In this document: in pieces, positions 37,441 to 49,830 of the stretch
Layout: every line of letters begins with the position of its first letter
Position numbering within the stretch: position 1 is the stretch's first letter
Assembly: GCA_023853785.1 (NCBI GenBank)
Contig: JAJIRX010000500.1
Coordinates: forward strand, 930,001-994,000
Source: Psilocybe azurescens
Lineage: Eukaryota > Basidiomycota > Agaricomycetes > Agaricales > Agrocybaceae
Direction of reading: 5' to 3'
DNA length: 64,000 bases
Translations under genes and position numbers: made by a program
The notes under the pieces: model-generated
What the model was told of the DNA's origin: nothing
Database searches by the model: none
Seen by the model: the letters and a program-made list of their open reading frames with translations, nothing else

Positions 37441-39729
37441 TCATGGCTCTTTCGCCTTTACGAATGAGATTTCTCTCTCGAGAGCGCCCTTGAGTTCCTG
37501 GGCGTCGGTTTCGCTTGACATGCGGACGGTGTACGTTTGAGAGGCGCCCGCATCATGCCCGATGAAGCTAACAGACGACTTCAATTGCGTAGGTTTCAGA
37601 CCTGCATATAAACTGAAATTCTATAGCCAAGGTCCATTAGAGAGCGCCAGCAAACAAAGGGCCCAACATACCATGATGACCTTGCCGTTGGTGCTGTTCC
37701 GTAACAGGACGCGTCGTCCACCAGTGTTCTTGTCCTTTTTAAGTTTCCAACAAACCTGTGGCAACTCTCAGTCAGTATGTTTTAAAGCAGTAGATAACAG
37801 GAAAAGGCACGAACCGGATCCAATACCCACCCATTTCATAGCACCCTCGGCATCCGTCGCCAATTTGAATGCTTTCGATCTGGAGCTATGAGTAGTCTCT
37901 TCATTCTCTTCGCCCTCTCCATCTTCGTCGTGAGGATTAGAACTAGCTATCAAATTGGCTGTAGTAGGATCGGCCCCCCTTCCGCAGTCGACGAGGATGC
38001 ATTGTCCGGGTTGTCTTGCGATGCAGCATCTTCCGAAGCAGGTTTTTTTGCCTCCGCGGTCTGCGCAGAGAATTTTCCTGCTCCAAAAACCGAACCTGAA
38101 CTCCCAGATCCAAACGAAGAAGTAGTCATAGGGAGCATCTGTGGTAGTAGCGGGGTGCTTCCGAACACAGAATTCGTTGTAGACGGTGTTTTGTCTGAAC
38201 TGCCGAAGATATTGGAGGATGCAGGTTTGTCAGCAGCACTCGAGCCGAAGCCGCTAAATGGACTGCTTGTAGTCGTAGATGAGGAACCAAAGACAGATTT
38301 TGCAGCAGTTGACATGGAGGAGCTTCCTACATTGAAAGCTGAAGGCGCAGACCTCCCAAAGGTGGCCAAAGGAGAAGGAGTTGCCGACGTCTTCTCCGAA
38401 GAGGCCCCAAAGGTAAAGAAGGACGGGGCAGTGGGCGCTGTAGTTGAGGGTGCAGTGGGTGGAGAGAAAGAAGAGCCCCCAAACACGCTTGTAGGAGCTG
38501 GAGATTCCTTTGCTGGCGCAAAGGGGTTGGGTGCACTGGTTGAACTAGTGCCTTTGAAATCGAATAGGTTTGTTTTCCGCAGTCCCGGTCGAAGACGGTG
38601 TGGGAGCGGTCGCTTTTCCAGCATTAAAGCCAGCAAATGCAACAGGAGGTGCAGGCATAGCAGGCATAGCGGGTTTGTTATTTGCCGCAGGTGCTTGCGC
38701 ACTATCCGATGACGTCGTTTTTGAAGCAACATTTGAGGAAGAGTTGTCGAAATCTTGCTGAATCTTCAGGCGTAGCGCTTTATATTGCTCTAAAAGATCT
38801 GATATGTCGACGAAAGGGTCACTTTCCACCGTTTTTGAGATGGCGGAAAGAGCAGATGTATTCAGCCCACGAAGGTCCATGTAATATTTCTGCGGAGCGG
38901 GTTCTTTAGATGCTTTTCATCGGTCGAGGTGGAAGACGGCTGAGAAGCTGGGCTAAATGGGTTAGCTGGGACAGAATTACTTATTATCGAAGCAAATGCT
39001 TTGGACGTATTTAGTCGCCGTAGGAGCAGAGCTGGAGAACGGATTTGATGAAGGCGCAAAGGCTGACGAGGATTGTGAAGAGGTAGGTGCAAATGAGGAG
39101 GTTGAGGGCTTTACGTTGAAAAAGCTCTAATCCATTCAATGAGCTTCCGAGAAGAAACTTGACAAGCAAGGATAGCTTACACTCGGGGGTGCGGAGGTCT
39201 TTTCGCTTGCTTCTGTTGTTGTTGGTTTGAATGAGAAACTAGAGAACGGTGACTGAACGAATAGTAAATAAACGATGCGAGCAGAGGAAAGGTAGGCGGG
39301 TACGGACACTTGTGGCGTTCGTCGTATTGGAGCCAGTGCCGAATGCGCTTACACTAGGGGTTGCAGTCGTCGAGAAATTTGAAGGAGTGGGCTACAACAC
39401 CACAGTATATGGTCAACTAATGTAAGTATGGTGAAGTGAAGTAAAATACTAACAGTTGCCGTTGGTGCATTCTCCGGTTCGCGGGCCCCTCCACCGCGTT
39501 TTGGAAGGCCACGAATCCTATTATGCGGTTAGAAGAGAACATTTACCAATACTGAGAGCACGAACACCCTAGTGGCCAGTATAGTTTCATCAGCCTTTTG
39601 AACCCTTGGCCGGGGTTGTCCTATGCAAGAAATAAGAAACTCAAGAGTACCCGAGATAGACTCAAAACCTACGTTATCTTCCTCCTCCACATCATCTTTT
39701 CCAATTTGTCTTTCTGCTTGACGTTTCAT
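37441..39729 (-). CDS. NUP2: FG nucleoporin with Ran-binding domain (Nup50/Nup2 type)
   Basis: Nuclear-pore basket protein that helps karyopherin/Ran cargo release. N-terminus MKRQAERQIGKDDVEEED with KADETILATRKIRGLPKRGG matches the importin-alpha-binding start of Nup50/Nup2. A helical segment (DPFVDISDLLEQYKALRLK) precedes many FG motifs (VFGGSSF, FTFGASS, VFGSSST, GFGSSAA, NIFGSSD, VFGAGKF). The C-terminal Ran-binding domain reads SKAFKLATDAEGAMKWV, WKLKKDKNTGGRRVLLRN, NFSLYAGLKP, and ends FVKAKEP at the stop 37441-37443. A one-base deletion at 38573-38576 (A-run on the coding strand) separates the helical segment from the FG region. Several short introns. I cannot separate NUP2 from NUP50 nomenclature. 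Confidence 0.88.
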
Positions 39730-40136
39730 ATCGTTAGAAGACGGTTAAACAAAGGGATAACAGCTGCGTGCTGCGTGGTGAATGCGTTCACGTTGACACC
39801 TTGTTTATTTCAGTCGCGGTGCGCGCCTTGTCCTCAATTATTCCCACAATCGGGACACGTTTGTTTGAACCATACTCTTCACAAGACTCGATGTTAAACA
39901 ACCTATTTGTGTAAGTATGCTTGATAGATCCAACTTAAAATCCCATTCTCTTAACTATCTAATAACAAATTGTAATAATACAAGGAAAAGAAAAGCGCTA
40001 GGATATGTACCTGGCTATTGCTAGTACTAAATAAAGGCAGGTCCATCCATGAAACAACAGCAAGAAATCCTACACGGGGCGACCAGAACAGAAAGATTAA
40101 CGAATAGAACAGGACACTAAAATACCACTCTAAATT
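39730..40136. other. intergenic stretch between the NUP2-like start and the MGA2-like end
   Basis: The NUP2-like promoter lies at its left and the 3' UTR of the SPT23/MGA2-type gene at its right. No coding sequence recognised. Confidence 0.4.
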
Positions 40137-43100
40137 CATGTGTGGAAAGGTGTCCTCATTGGAAGGGCCATCTTGATGGTCTGAAAGGCAAAACGTATGC
40201 CGTTGTGGAAAGCCCAGAGCATGGACACTGATAAAAATGCAGTCAGATCGATATATCCTGTTAAAAAAGAGGCATGCACTTACAGAAAAGAATTGGTAAC
40301 CAAAATAGCAAAAGCATGCGATCATCTGAAAGCTAGTTGTCAACACGTTATCCTTGAAATTGGAAATTGAAACTCACGCTTCTTCTGTGTCTGGTTTGTA
40401 GGAGGCTGATATCCAAACGATTCAACAACTTGATCTGGTACTGGAGTGCTATCATATCCAACAGGACGAATATCGGAAGGAAGACGAGTCGAAGTAGAAG
40501 AAATAGGTTCTTGAATCTCGATATTTTCTTGAGTTTGCGCAGATATCTGAACAGATTCGTCTTCGCCTGCGCGAGGCGTGTACACAGGAGGCGGAAGTTC
40601 TTCTGTCTGCTGTCTCGCAGTGGTTGCGACAGCCAAAGCGACCCATTTCTCCCACGTTGCGCGCCATTCTTGAGCAGCTCGCAAAGCTACGGCACCTGCA
40701 CCCATATTCGGAGGACCATCGTCTGCTTCAGTGGGTATTCTTTCTCCTGCAGCACCAGCCCCATGTTCTCCGCCAAAGAAAGAGGGCCAGCCGGGCATCA
40801 TTGGCACAAATACAGGGAACACCATAGGCAGCTGAGGCAAAGCACCCCATGGGACAGCAGGTAAATCTGGAAGGTGTGGAAGATGGGGTAGAGGAAGTTG
40901 TGGCATATTGGGGATGATGCCTTGGGCTGGAATTTGGGCAAGGGTGCGCTGAATCATCTTCTCCATGAAGGAGGCCGCGCGCTTTGCGTCAGTAGTATCC
41001 AAATCAGCTTTGACTTTCTTGTCATCCTCAGTAATATTATCAACGACGGGAGGAGGCGGAGGAGGCGGGGGTGTGGCTGCTCGTGATACGTCCACCGATC
41101 GTCGGGGTGTACCTCGGCCAGACTGAAAGAGGCTCAATCGTGACAAACGACGCGAGACTCGTCGGTTTACGACCCGACGGACTGGAACGTCATCGTCTCC
41201 TTCTGCATCACCTAAGTCGGCATCCTCGTCCTCTGATCGCTCAGAATCACTGTCGCTATCACTGTATAGTGACGATGATGCATCATCGAAGAATCCAGGG
41301 ACAGCGATTTCATGCGGCGTTTTGCCTAGGGAATTGACAACCTCCACATCAGCCCCGCCTTCTAGCAAGATGATAGAACATGATTTTGAGCATGAAAGGG
41401 CAGCAAAATGCAAAGGGGTGAACCCATTGCAATCCCGAGCATCCACATCCGCACCATGACTGACAAGGAACCGGGTTATCAGTGAAAGCCCCATAAAAGC
41501 GGCAAGATGAAGTAATGTCTGGCCAGTTGAAGAAGGATAAGAAATGGCTTCCAGTGTTGAAATAGAGTTAGGTGCCGAACTGCCCATAGGAGTATCTATC
41601 ACCGCAAGGAATTCAAGGAGGCGTTTCTCGAAATCGTGGATATTCTCTTGTCCCTGACCGAAAAGAAGAGGACGCATTGCCGGCGATGTTCCCAACTGCA
41701 TCATGCCCGTATTGTTGTTGTGATTTGATCCAGAGCTATCACCTCCGGCATTTCCTACAATTCTCATAGCAACGTTCTTCGCATCCTCAATTTTACCAGT
41801 CATTTTGAGCCCTACTACTTGCAAAGCAAGCTCCATCCTAACAAAAAATGGTTGTAAGTAAAGAGTTTGATGAACATGACGAAGAATAAACTGACAAGGC
41901 CCTGTCTGATTCGTCAGAATAAGTAAACAAAGAGGGAGGAGTATGCGTTTGCTCGTCCGCCTTCGGGAATCCTTCAAACCAAACAGCGACAACACCCGGC
42001 ATAGCTCGAGGTGGTAATACGCAGACAAGTGTGTTATCACTCCACCGCTGAGTTGAACTGGCGGCCACATCACCAAACACACAGTTAAGTTGAACTGTGG
42101 GGTGGAAATTCGCTCCAAGAACCGTCACTTCGATGCCACCGTAAGTTGGCCCAGTATTAGGTATAAGACGATGTATAGTAGGTGGTTGTAATTGAATGGA
42201 TTGCGCTGATTGGGAGGAATCAAAGAACAGGTATGGCATGGAATGGGGTAAACTGGACATAATCAGATTTGTGGGATGTTGTAGCGTAGAATTCGTGGAA
42301 GGACGCCTATTAATTTGCACATCCGAAGCACAAAGCCCAACTTCGGGCATATAGACATCAGAATTGTTATCCAACGGAGTGGCAAGGGTATCTGGAGACG
42401 ACGTTTCGGACCCATGTCTACCTTCATGTAAAGGCGGAAGAATGCTTGGGGTAGAATGTTCTGAAAGCACACCATTCTGAAGGTTTGAAAATGGAGTCGA
42501 GGCTCTTGTCGTGGGAAGCGGGGAGTAGGAGGTTGACGGGGAAGGTGCACTGAAACGCTTCCCTTCGCGCGAGACACGAGTAGGTTTGGCGGATGCGTCA
42601 TACGGCTTTGGTCGGGATTTCAATATAGTTGTGTTTGATGATAACTCTGTTTTACGTCTTGATGGTGCCCGGGCTTCAGGTATGGACGAAATTTCGTTCA
42701 TTATTCCCCTTGCTTGAGTCCATTCAGGAGGCTCCAGAGCAGTGAAGTTCCAATTAAGTCATGAGGCTTGTGGGCAGTCGAAGTTTTATGATCGTCCGTT
42801 ATCATTATTGGTCTTGACATACCCGACCCCACAATGCGACCTGCGTGATCCATCATAGAAAAGTGGACATTGAATCCAACCTTTTCTCGGTGATGACGAC
42901 AATAGCAGGTGATTCGAAGCGGAAGAACAACAGAACCTGTGGAAAAGTCTAGGACCTCCGCGCAGTTAAATTGAATTATACTTGTAGTGTCTTCATGATG
43001 CTTCGGTTTATTGGGTTTACTGGGGTCGCCTTCTAGTTCAGATTCTGACCGAGCGGGACGCACTCGAGCGGCCAACTTCTTAGCGACACGTTTCGCCTAC

Positions 43101-44101
43101 TCCCAATGAGATAGCGAATCCCCAGAGAAAAGGAAATACGTACTTCACGTGATTGGCAACTCGAACAGCTGAGAACTCGGTTATGTGGAGGAGAGGCACA
43201 GGTTACAGTGGCAGAGAGATGGAGAATTTCTTGAGGATCTGGGTCTGCTGCAAAAATATGAGTAAGTTTTCATGAATAAGGGGTAAGAGTCTACCTATTT
43301 TTCCCTGCTTCCTAGTGCGTTTCTTTGTTGCGGTGCCTTGAGGCAGCTTCAGCCATTTCCAGGACCCTATCCGGTCATATTTGTATGGATCTGAGGCTGA
43401 GCTCGAGTCTGCAAGATCAACCGTTACTCTGACTTGAGTCTCCACTCGTGATTTGGTCCCGCCCTCTGGTATACTGGGAAACATAATGGGCATGCTGCTA
43501 TGGGTCAGTCAAAGCTCTGACACAACTAGAATGAATACCCACTTGAAGCATGATTCCTTGGGAGGATATACAACTCTCTGATTTATTGTAGAAGGATCTG
43601 TTTTTCGGGGCAAAGAAGCAGGAGGAGGTATCGGCTTGGTGAGGGATATTGGCGCGTGTCGAGCAGTAATTAAAAGGTTGCTGGTGCAAGATTCGGATTG
43701 ATTGAGTTCACCAGGAACCGAAGGCGAGTTATGGTTTTGTGGGTATGGAGGTGGTGATGAATAATTGAGACTCGAGTTAAATCCTGAAGACGGTGAACTA
43801 TAGTAAAGTCAGGAAAAGTTCGGACATAAGGAACCTAGAAAACATACTCCTCATAGGCGTGCTGCTCGATCAAGTCGTCCAAGCGCAGCATTTGCTCCTC
43901 TTCTGACTTATGCGGTGGTGCGTATACAGAAGGCTCAGACGCCCATGGTGATATTGTCGACTTTGCTTGCATTGAAAGGTACCACGAGGACGTGAGGTCC
44001 AGCTCACCCTGAATGGTGACGGGTTCCGGGGATTCAGATGGTTCCGGGGTTAATGGCGACGATGAGCGGGATCCTGGCGTTGTTGTCGACGTCGTCGACA
44101 T
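40137..44101 (-). CDS. MGA2: SPT23/MGA2-type membrane-anchored transcription factor (IPT, ankyrin, C-terminal TM)
   Basis: ER-anchored regulator; yeast homologues are released by proteasomal processing to activate fatty-acid desaturase OLE1. Start MSTTSTTTPGSRSSSP at 44101. The conserved SPT23/MGA2 block has CSSCQSREAKRVAKKLAARV and VVLPLRITCYCRHHREKVGF. An IPT/TIG domain follows (HRLIPNTGPTYGGIEVTVLG, VFGDVAASSTQRWSDNTLVC), then a Ser/Asn-rich linker and ankyrin repeats (GQTLLHLAAFMGLSLITRFL, CNGFTPLHFAALSCS). After an acidic stretch and a poly-Pro run, the C-terminal exons give one hydrophobic helix (MLLLFWLPILFLSMLW) and a short tail ending at 40137-40139, placing the anchor as in p120 forms. 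The join near 42700-42770 is unclear and may hide an indel. Confidence 0.9.
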
Positions 44102-45137
44102 CGCAAAGATTATAGGGACTAATAACGCCCACGCTGAATACCAGGAAACTGTTTTTGTGAGTAGTTTGTGAGAAGAACTGCTAAGTCTCCGAAATCCACG
44201 TGTTGACCAAAAATATGCTGCCAAATATATCCAACTTTGGGTTAAAACATACCGATTTCCTCTCAAGCCTTTGACCAATGGCCCTAGCTTCAGCGTTCAA
44301 TCCGTTTGCTTTCCACGTCCAACACACGTCTAATCTACTCGGCACTGGCAAGAATCTACCAACTGAGAGGATTGCGTCTTCAATAAATCCTGACTCTATC
44401 GTTTACGTCTGCAGGTATGGGGAATGGCCGGCGCCGGTGACCCACGACAACTTTCCGATATCATCGACAAAGTGCCATATCCAATCCAAAGTTTTGGGGT
44501 TACAAAGATAAACATCCACCAAGGATGCGGTTTTTGTTAGAGCAAATGGGAACAAGCCTGACTGATGGGCATGGACAAACTCGATTCTCAAGCTGAGTCG
44601 TCTGTCTGTCTCACGGCTGTCCCACTTTGAAGTTTAAATGTCGATGACAAAACGCAGCTGGTGAACACCGATGCTAAGAACAAGACTCCGCCGCATTTCA
44701 ACCGCATCTGCAAGAAGAAATTGAATCATCCTGTAACATTCATCTGATGTTTGACACTAAATGATAACCCTGCTCAAACGAGCGGTATTTCTATGCCCTT
44801 CTGTGTTGTGTACACTGGTTTTTAATTCAAAGAAAGTGAGCCATCGTATTATTTGTGTTTAACTTTTGAATCCTTTGACTCTTGAGTCATGATCAGCTTT
44901 CGAGTGCAAATCCTTGGCAAATCGCTATTTATAACGTTTTTGATGACTGGGCCAGGGCTACCATTTTAGTTTCAATCACACGCCAAGCTGCTAACCATGC
45001 CCACCAAGAACACCGCGTACAACTTGACCTTTGCTTGCGACCTCTTGCGACTCTTCTGCTCATCCAGTTTTCTAACCATACACTCTTTACTAACGACGCT
45101 CTTTTCCATATCTTAACAAATCGACACTTCTCACCTC
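44102..45137. other. intergenic region with possible hydrolase relic
   Basis: Contains the promoters of the MGA2-type gene and the first double-psi beta-barrel gene. On the minus strand 44403-44591 encodes KTLDWIWHFVDDIGKLSWVT then GAGHSPYL, which resembles the C-terminal end of an alpha/beta hydrolase (GxGH), but nothing upstream completes such a gene. It may be a relic. An element GTATTTCTATG near 44785 recurs upstream of the third barrel gene. Confidence 0.3.
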
Positions 45138-46171
45138 ATGATGTATACAAAGCTTACTCATATCCTCTGTGTATCCCTTTTGGCTTGGATCGTACCCACT
45201 GCTGCAGCCTCCAGTCATGGACCATTCTTCAACCGTCATGCTGAGCTGGCTAAGCGCGCTGAAGGCGACGTTCAACTTTTCAAACGTGTTAGTCAAGCAA
45301 GATGGACCTACTACAACGTTGAAACTGGCTTTGCGTTCGATCATTCGCTTTTACTCCATTATGTCTCTTACTCACAGACTACATGCAGAGGATCTTGCGG
45401 ACAAAAACATCTCAACACTGATTTTGTACGTTCACTGAATTTTGTTAATGCTGTAGATCCAACCACTTATCTAACATTACCTACGATGATTAGACTGTTG
45501 CGATGAACGCTGCTGTGAGAACTCAACATGATCCGTGACAAATTTCTTGGTTTATTTATTTTTTGTTTGCCAGCAAATGAACCCTGGATGGTGCTTCAAA
45601 ACTATCAGGATGACGCAGGGCGGCAAGACAACCACTGCTACAGTCACGGACACGGTTGGCACCTGTTTCGAAAGTTGATTGTTCTTTTCCCTGACGCAAG
45701 TTTCTATATTCAGTGCCCAGGGTGTCCATGGGGTGGACTCGATCTTACTGAAGGTCTATTCGGATTCTTCATTGGTCATTGGCCAGTGGGAGGCGGTGTT
45801 CTAACGGGCGACTGGGAATTTACGGATGCCGCCCCCCCAAAGCCTGAACCCCCAAAACAACCGCTAAACCGACCTTTGTTCCCCCTGTCACCTCCGTTAA
45901 ACCCAAACCTACTACCACGGCCATCACAAGCAAACCGATCTCTACTACCACAAAAATCTCAAGTACTTCAGTTTCCAGCACTTCGACCAGTGTCTCCAGC
46001 TCATCTATCACTGCATCGATTTCTATCGATTACCTGAGTGGTGCCGCGAGCGGCCTTGCTATTCCTACCGGCTCCATCGATGGCACTGATTCATCTCCTT
46101 CCAATTTACAAGACCTAAACCAATTCCTCATCCAAGTTGGAGGTCTGGCCATGGCCGCAAGCAGTCTTTAA
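45138..46171 (+). CDS. secreted double-psi beta-barrel (expansin/RlpA-like) protein, copy A
   Basis: Signal peptide (KLTHILCVSLLAWIVPTAAA), a mature N-terminus with RHAELAKRAEG (possible KR processing site), then ARWTYYNVETG, GSCGQKHLNTDF, AMNAAQMNPGWCFKTIRMTQ, GGKTTTATVTDT, CPGCPWGGLDLTEGLFGFF, GDWEFTDA: the Cys-rich double-psi beta-barrel of fungal expansin-like and RlpA-like proteins. A Ser/Thr-rich tail follows, then a conserved end (SIDYLSGAASGLAIPTGSI, LIQVGGLAMAA). Introns sit after TGFA, after TDF, before QMNP and before CPGCP. A one-base jump at 45849-45857 (C5A4) hides the Ser/Thr tail. Such proteins bind or loosen wall glycans or act as inhibitors; no catalytic claim can be made. 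Confidence 0.82.
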
Positions 46172-47109
46172 ATCTTCTCGAAGGTTATAAAATGCGCTTT
46201 CCTTTCCGTCTGTATTTCTTCTGTATTTATTTACCCCCGAATGTCCGTCTCATTATCCGTCTTTGCTATATCCAAGCAATACCCCATTTCCTATGGTGCT
46301 GGGCCACCTAACTTATTTATATCTTATCCAGTCACTCCAAAAGTTTCCTATTTATCGGACCAGGTAGTCCAACAGATGGAGCCCACAAATAACACCAGTT
46401 CTTCACTCTTACGTCTATGCCACAATTTATAGGTTAGCTACGTTCATCACTTTTTCAAGAAACACCTCGTCGTGACCACTCCTTGCTATCATGACCAACC
46501 TACAATCAAATGCGGTGTTGCTCGAAGTACCACTACTAACTTCTACCTGAGGTACGACGGCTTCTTGTTGTATGAGCAATTCAGTCCTAGTACACTTCAA
46601 GGTAAGTAAATACTAGAAATCCTTGAATGAATTGCATCAGTTTATTATGCTCTTGTAGTCCGATTTTGGCTTTTATGTATCGACAAATGTGCTGACCGCC
46701 AAATATTCAACGACTGGTGGAAAATCTATTTTATAGCACTGCTGATCTCAAGCAGCGGCGATTCCGGGTTTCTAATATAACAACATAAGACTAAGTATTG
46801 AATTCCAGCACCTGAAGATCTAGAAAAGGTCAGTTGGCTGACTGCTCAGCCGACAATTTATCCTCCGTGTTGAAGTCGTGGGAAGCATTCTCGCTGTATA
46901 TATTCAATTTGTCCCGTCTATTCAGCAACATCGTAATTTCCGCAGGCTGCATAATCAATCATGTCCACATTCCAGCACTACTCAAAATGACTGTCTGTGT
47001 CTTTATTTTGTACATCCGTCATCTGGTTAGTCCTCTACCCATACGATCTTTATTCCACCACACTCCTTCACAAATTCAACTCAAAACAACTTCTAATTAT
47101 CTACCAATA
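46172..47109. other. spacer between barrel copies A and B
   Basis: No gene recognised. It holds the copy A 3' UTR and copy B promoter. A short plus-strand frame overlapping the copy B start is not supported. Confidence 0.4.
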
Positions 47110-48142
47110 ATGCAAAGAAAGCTTACCATATTACTATGCACCTCTTTCTTGACCTGCATCATCCCCATTGTCAACAGTTCCTACCACGGACCATCTTTCA
47201 GTCGTCATGCTGAGCTGGCCATAAGAGCCGAAGGCAATATTCAACTTTTTAAGCGTATTACTGGAGCAACATGGAAATATTATGACGTTGAAGAAACTGG
47301 CAATGCGTTTGATTACATTTCCTACGTTGACCCCTCTCACTTTCTGACTCGTTATTACTTACAGAGGATCTTGTGGTTTAAAGCACATTAACACCGATTT
47401 TGTATGTCCTCTTTTTCGATTATCCTGTAACTCGAAATATTGACAGGACATACAATGAGTAGACTGTTGCAATGAATGTCGCAGTGAGATTTTAATTGAT
47501 GACATTTCACCTTTCCGATTAATAAATGTTTGACTGCCAGCAAATGAACCCTGGATGGTGCTTCAAAACTATTACAATGACGCAAGGCGGAAAGACTACG
47601 ACTGCAACAATAAGCGACACGGTTTGCAACACTTTCAGAGACAATTTATTCAGAAGCAGAAGCTGATGTTTTATTTGCAGTGTATGGGGTGTCCTTACGG
47701 TGGACTTGATCTTACGGAAGGTCTCTTCGCTTTTTCCTTGGCCACTGGCCTCAGGGAGGAGGAGTTTTAACAGGCGATTGGGAATTCACGGATGCCGCTC
47801 CTACCAAACCTGCGGCCCCCTCCAGTAAAGACCATGAAACCGCCTCCTCCTCCCGTTACCTCCACTGTACACAACCCTGTAGTCTCCAGCACTAAAAGTT
47901 TCAGCACTGCGAGTATCTCAGCTACGAGCAAAACGGCTTCCAGCACCTCGGCGCCAAACTCTACTATTTCGAGCTCTTCGGCATCTATGTCAATGGCTAT
48001 TAACTACTTGAGTGGTGTCGCAAGCGGCCTCGCTATTCCAACCGGCTCCATCGATACCACCGATTCGTCTTCCAACTTAGAGGGCCTAAACTCAGTCTTT
48101 GTCCAGCTTGGATGTTTAGCTATGGCTGCAGGAATCAACTGA
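47110..48142 (+). CDS. secreted double-psi beta-barrel protein, copy B
   Basis: Same layout as copy A: signal peptide (RKLTILLCTSFLTCIIPIVN), RHAELAIRAEG, TWKYYDVEETGNA, GSCGLKHINTDF, QMNPGWCFKTITMTQGGKT, then CMGCPYGGLDLTEGLF and GDWEFTDA, and the same C-terminal end (YLSGVASGLAIPTGSID, GCLAMAAGIN). Introns are at the same places as in copies A and C, so the copies arose by duplication of the whole gene. The KR-type site of copy A is changed (AIRAEG). CPGCP of the other copies is CMGCP here. Two one-base problems appear: around 47735-47750 and at 47812-47820 (GCGGCCCCC). More diverged than A and C. Confidence 0.75.
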
Positions 48143-48807
48143 TTGCGCCTTTTCACTGTTCACATGAGGAAAATGGCTAACTTGGGGGTTATTGGGGTCT
48201 CTTAGTACTTATTTGTCCTCTAGTCCATGGTATCAACGGTATATTTTTCAATACTGCACAGTAGCCCGTTATACAATACTATATGCCACTCAAGTAGCAT
48301 TCTGGATACTTCTTATGGCTTGAACGAATTGTGGACATTTATAATTTAGTAACTCCAACTTAATGTCACATGGAGCGCTAATTAAATATGTCATAATTCA
48401 AGGCAGACAAGGTACATAAAGAGTAAAATTTTGTGTAGCGAGTTAGTCTATCAATCTTAAGTTGTTATCGCTATATTTCTAGTTGACGATTTGCAAACGA
48501 CAATGCAAATCTTTGCAAATCTGTTTTCATAATGCGTTTAATCTATTTATAGATTTATATTTTGATCTCATCAACGAACGTGTTGTACCTGGGCGTATTT
48601 CTATGACCTGTGTATGTAAGTTTCGACAAGTTTTAAGCTAGCGGCCGCCATGTGCGCATAACAACAACGCCGCCTCTACTTCTTAAACCATCTACGTGCT
48701 CATTTCTGCGTTCACGCTACGTCCACACGCTACGTCCACACATTCTTTATTTGCGACTCTCTTTTACAAATTGAAAACCATTTCAATCGAAATCGACCAC
48801 TGTCTTC
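48143..48807. other. spacer between barrel copies B and C
   Basis: AT-rich spacer with no gene. A GTATTTCTATG element near 48595 matches one upstream of copy A. A 13-base tandem repeat lies just before copy C. Confidence 0.4.
48713..48738. repeat. 13-base tandem repeat upstream of copy C
   Basis: CACGCTACGTCCA occurs twice in tandem without mismatch, about 70 bases before the ATG of copy C. It may be a duplicated promoter element. Confidence 0.8.
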
Positions 48808-49830
48808 ATGATGCTCACCAAAATTCTCTGCGCGTCACTTTTGGCCTTGGTCACGCCCACCGTCAGCGCTTCATACCATGGGCAACCTTTTAATCGCCAT
48901 GCAGAGCTAGCCAAGCGTGCTGACGGAGACATACAACTGTTCAAACGTATCAGTGGAGCCAGATGGACCTACTACGACGTCGAAGAAACTGGCAATCCGT
49001 TCGAACTTTCCTCAAAGCATTTCGTCGCGTTATTTCTGACTTATTCTCCACAGGGGATCTTGTGGAAAGCTTCACGTTAATACCGACTTTGTACGTTTCA
49101 ATCCATGATGTGAAGAAAATTATTTATGCTGTGATTTATTATGTGCAGACTGTCGCAATGAACGCTGCCGTGAGTTTTCATAATCCCTGATAACTTCCCT
49201 GACTTATTCGTCCCCTTTCCTCCAGCAAATGAACCCTGCATGGTGCTTTAAAACTATTACGATGACGCAGGGTGGTAAGACCACAACTGCTACCATTAGT
49301 GACACGGTTTGCAATGCTTTCAAACGTTCGTTAGCTTTCCGACTTATTAGTTGTGTTTATAGTGCCCAGGTTGTCCATACGGTGGACTTGATCTTACTGA
49401 GGGTCTATTCGGGTTCTTTATTGGCCATTGGCCAGAGGGAGGCGGTGTTCTAACAGGTGACTGGGAATTCACGGATGCCGTACCTGCAAAACCCGTCGCT
49501 CCGCCTCCTGTTATCACCACCAAGCCAGCCCCTAAACCCGCACCTGTCACTACCGCCGTGTCAAGCAAGCACAGCTCAAGCAGCAAAATTTCGAGTTCGA
49601 GTATTTCAACTTCAAGCAAAATATCTTCGAGCATTTCGGCCTCAAGCACCAGCATTACTTCCAGCGCTGCAGCAACAACATCTATCGATTACCTGAGTGG
49701 TGCTGCAAGCGGTCTCGCTATTCCTACCGGCTCCATCGATCGCACTGGTTCTACGCCTTCCAATTTACAGGACCTAAATCAGTTCCTCATCCAAATTGGA
49801 GGTTTAGCCATGGCCGCAGGCAGTCTCTAA
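48808..49830 (+). CDS. secreted double-psi beta-barrel protein, copy C (intact)
   Basis: Signal peptide (LTKILCASLLALVTPTVSAS), RHAELAKRADGDIQLFKRIS, ARWTYYDVEETGNP, GSCGKLHVNTDF, AMNAAQMNPAWCFKTITMTQ, GGKTTTATISDT, CPGCPYGGLDLTEGLFGFFI, GDWEFTDA, a long Ser-rich linker (SSKISSSSISTSSKISSS) and the conserved end (SIDYLSGAASGLAIPTGSID, LIQIGGLAMAAGSL). Introns by consensus: GTTCGA donor after GNP, GTACG donor after TDF, a donor before QMNP, and GTTTGC donor before CPGCP. All phases fit and no frame break is needed, making this the reference member of the trio. Localisation to secretory pathway or wall is inferred; the C-terminal hydrophobic end is too short to call a GPI signal. Confidence 0.85.

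Noticed and set aside
37888..38712. 274-residue plus-strand open frame opposite the nucleoporin
   Set aside because: Antisense of the Ser/Gly/Phe-rich FG region; the minus strand carries FG motifs and a Ran-binding domain.
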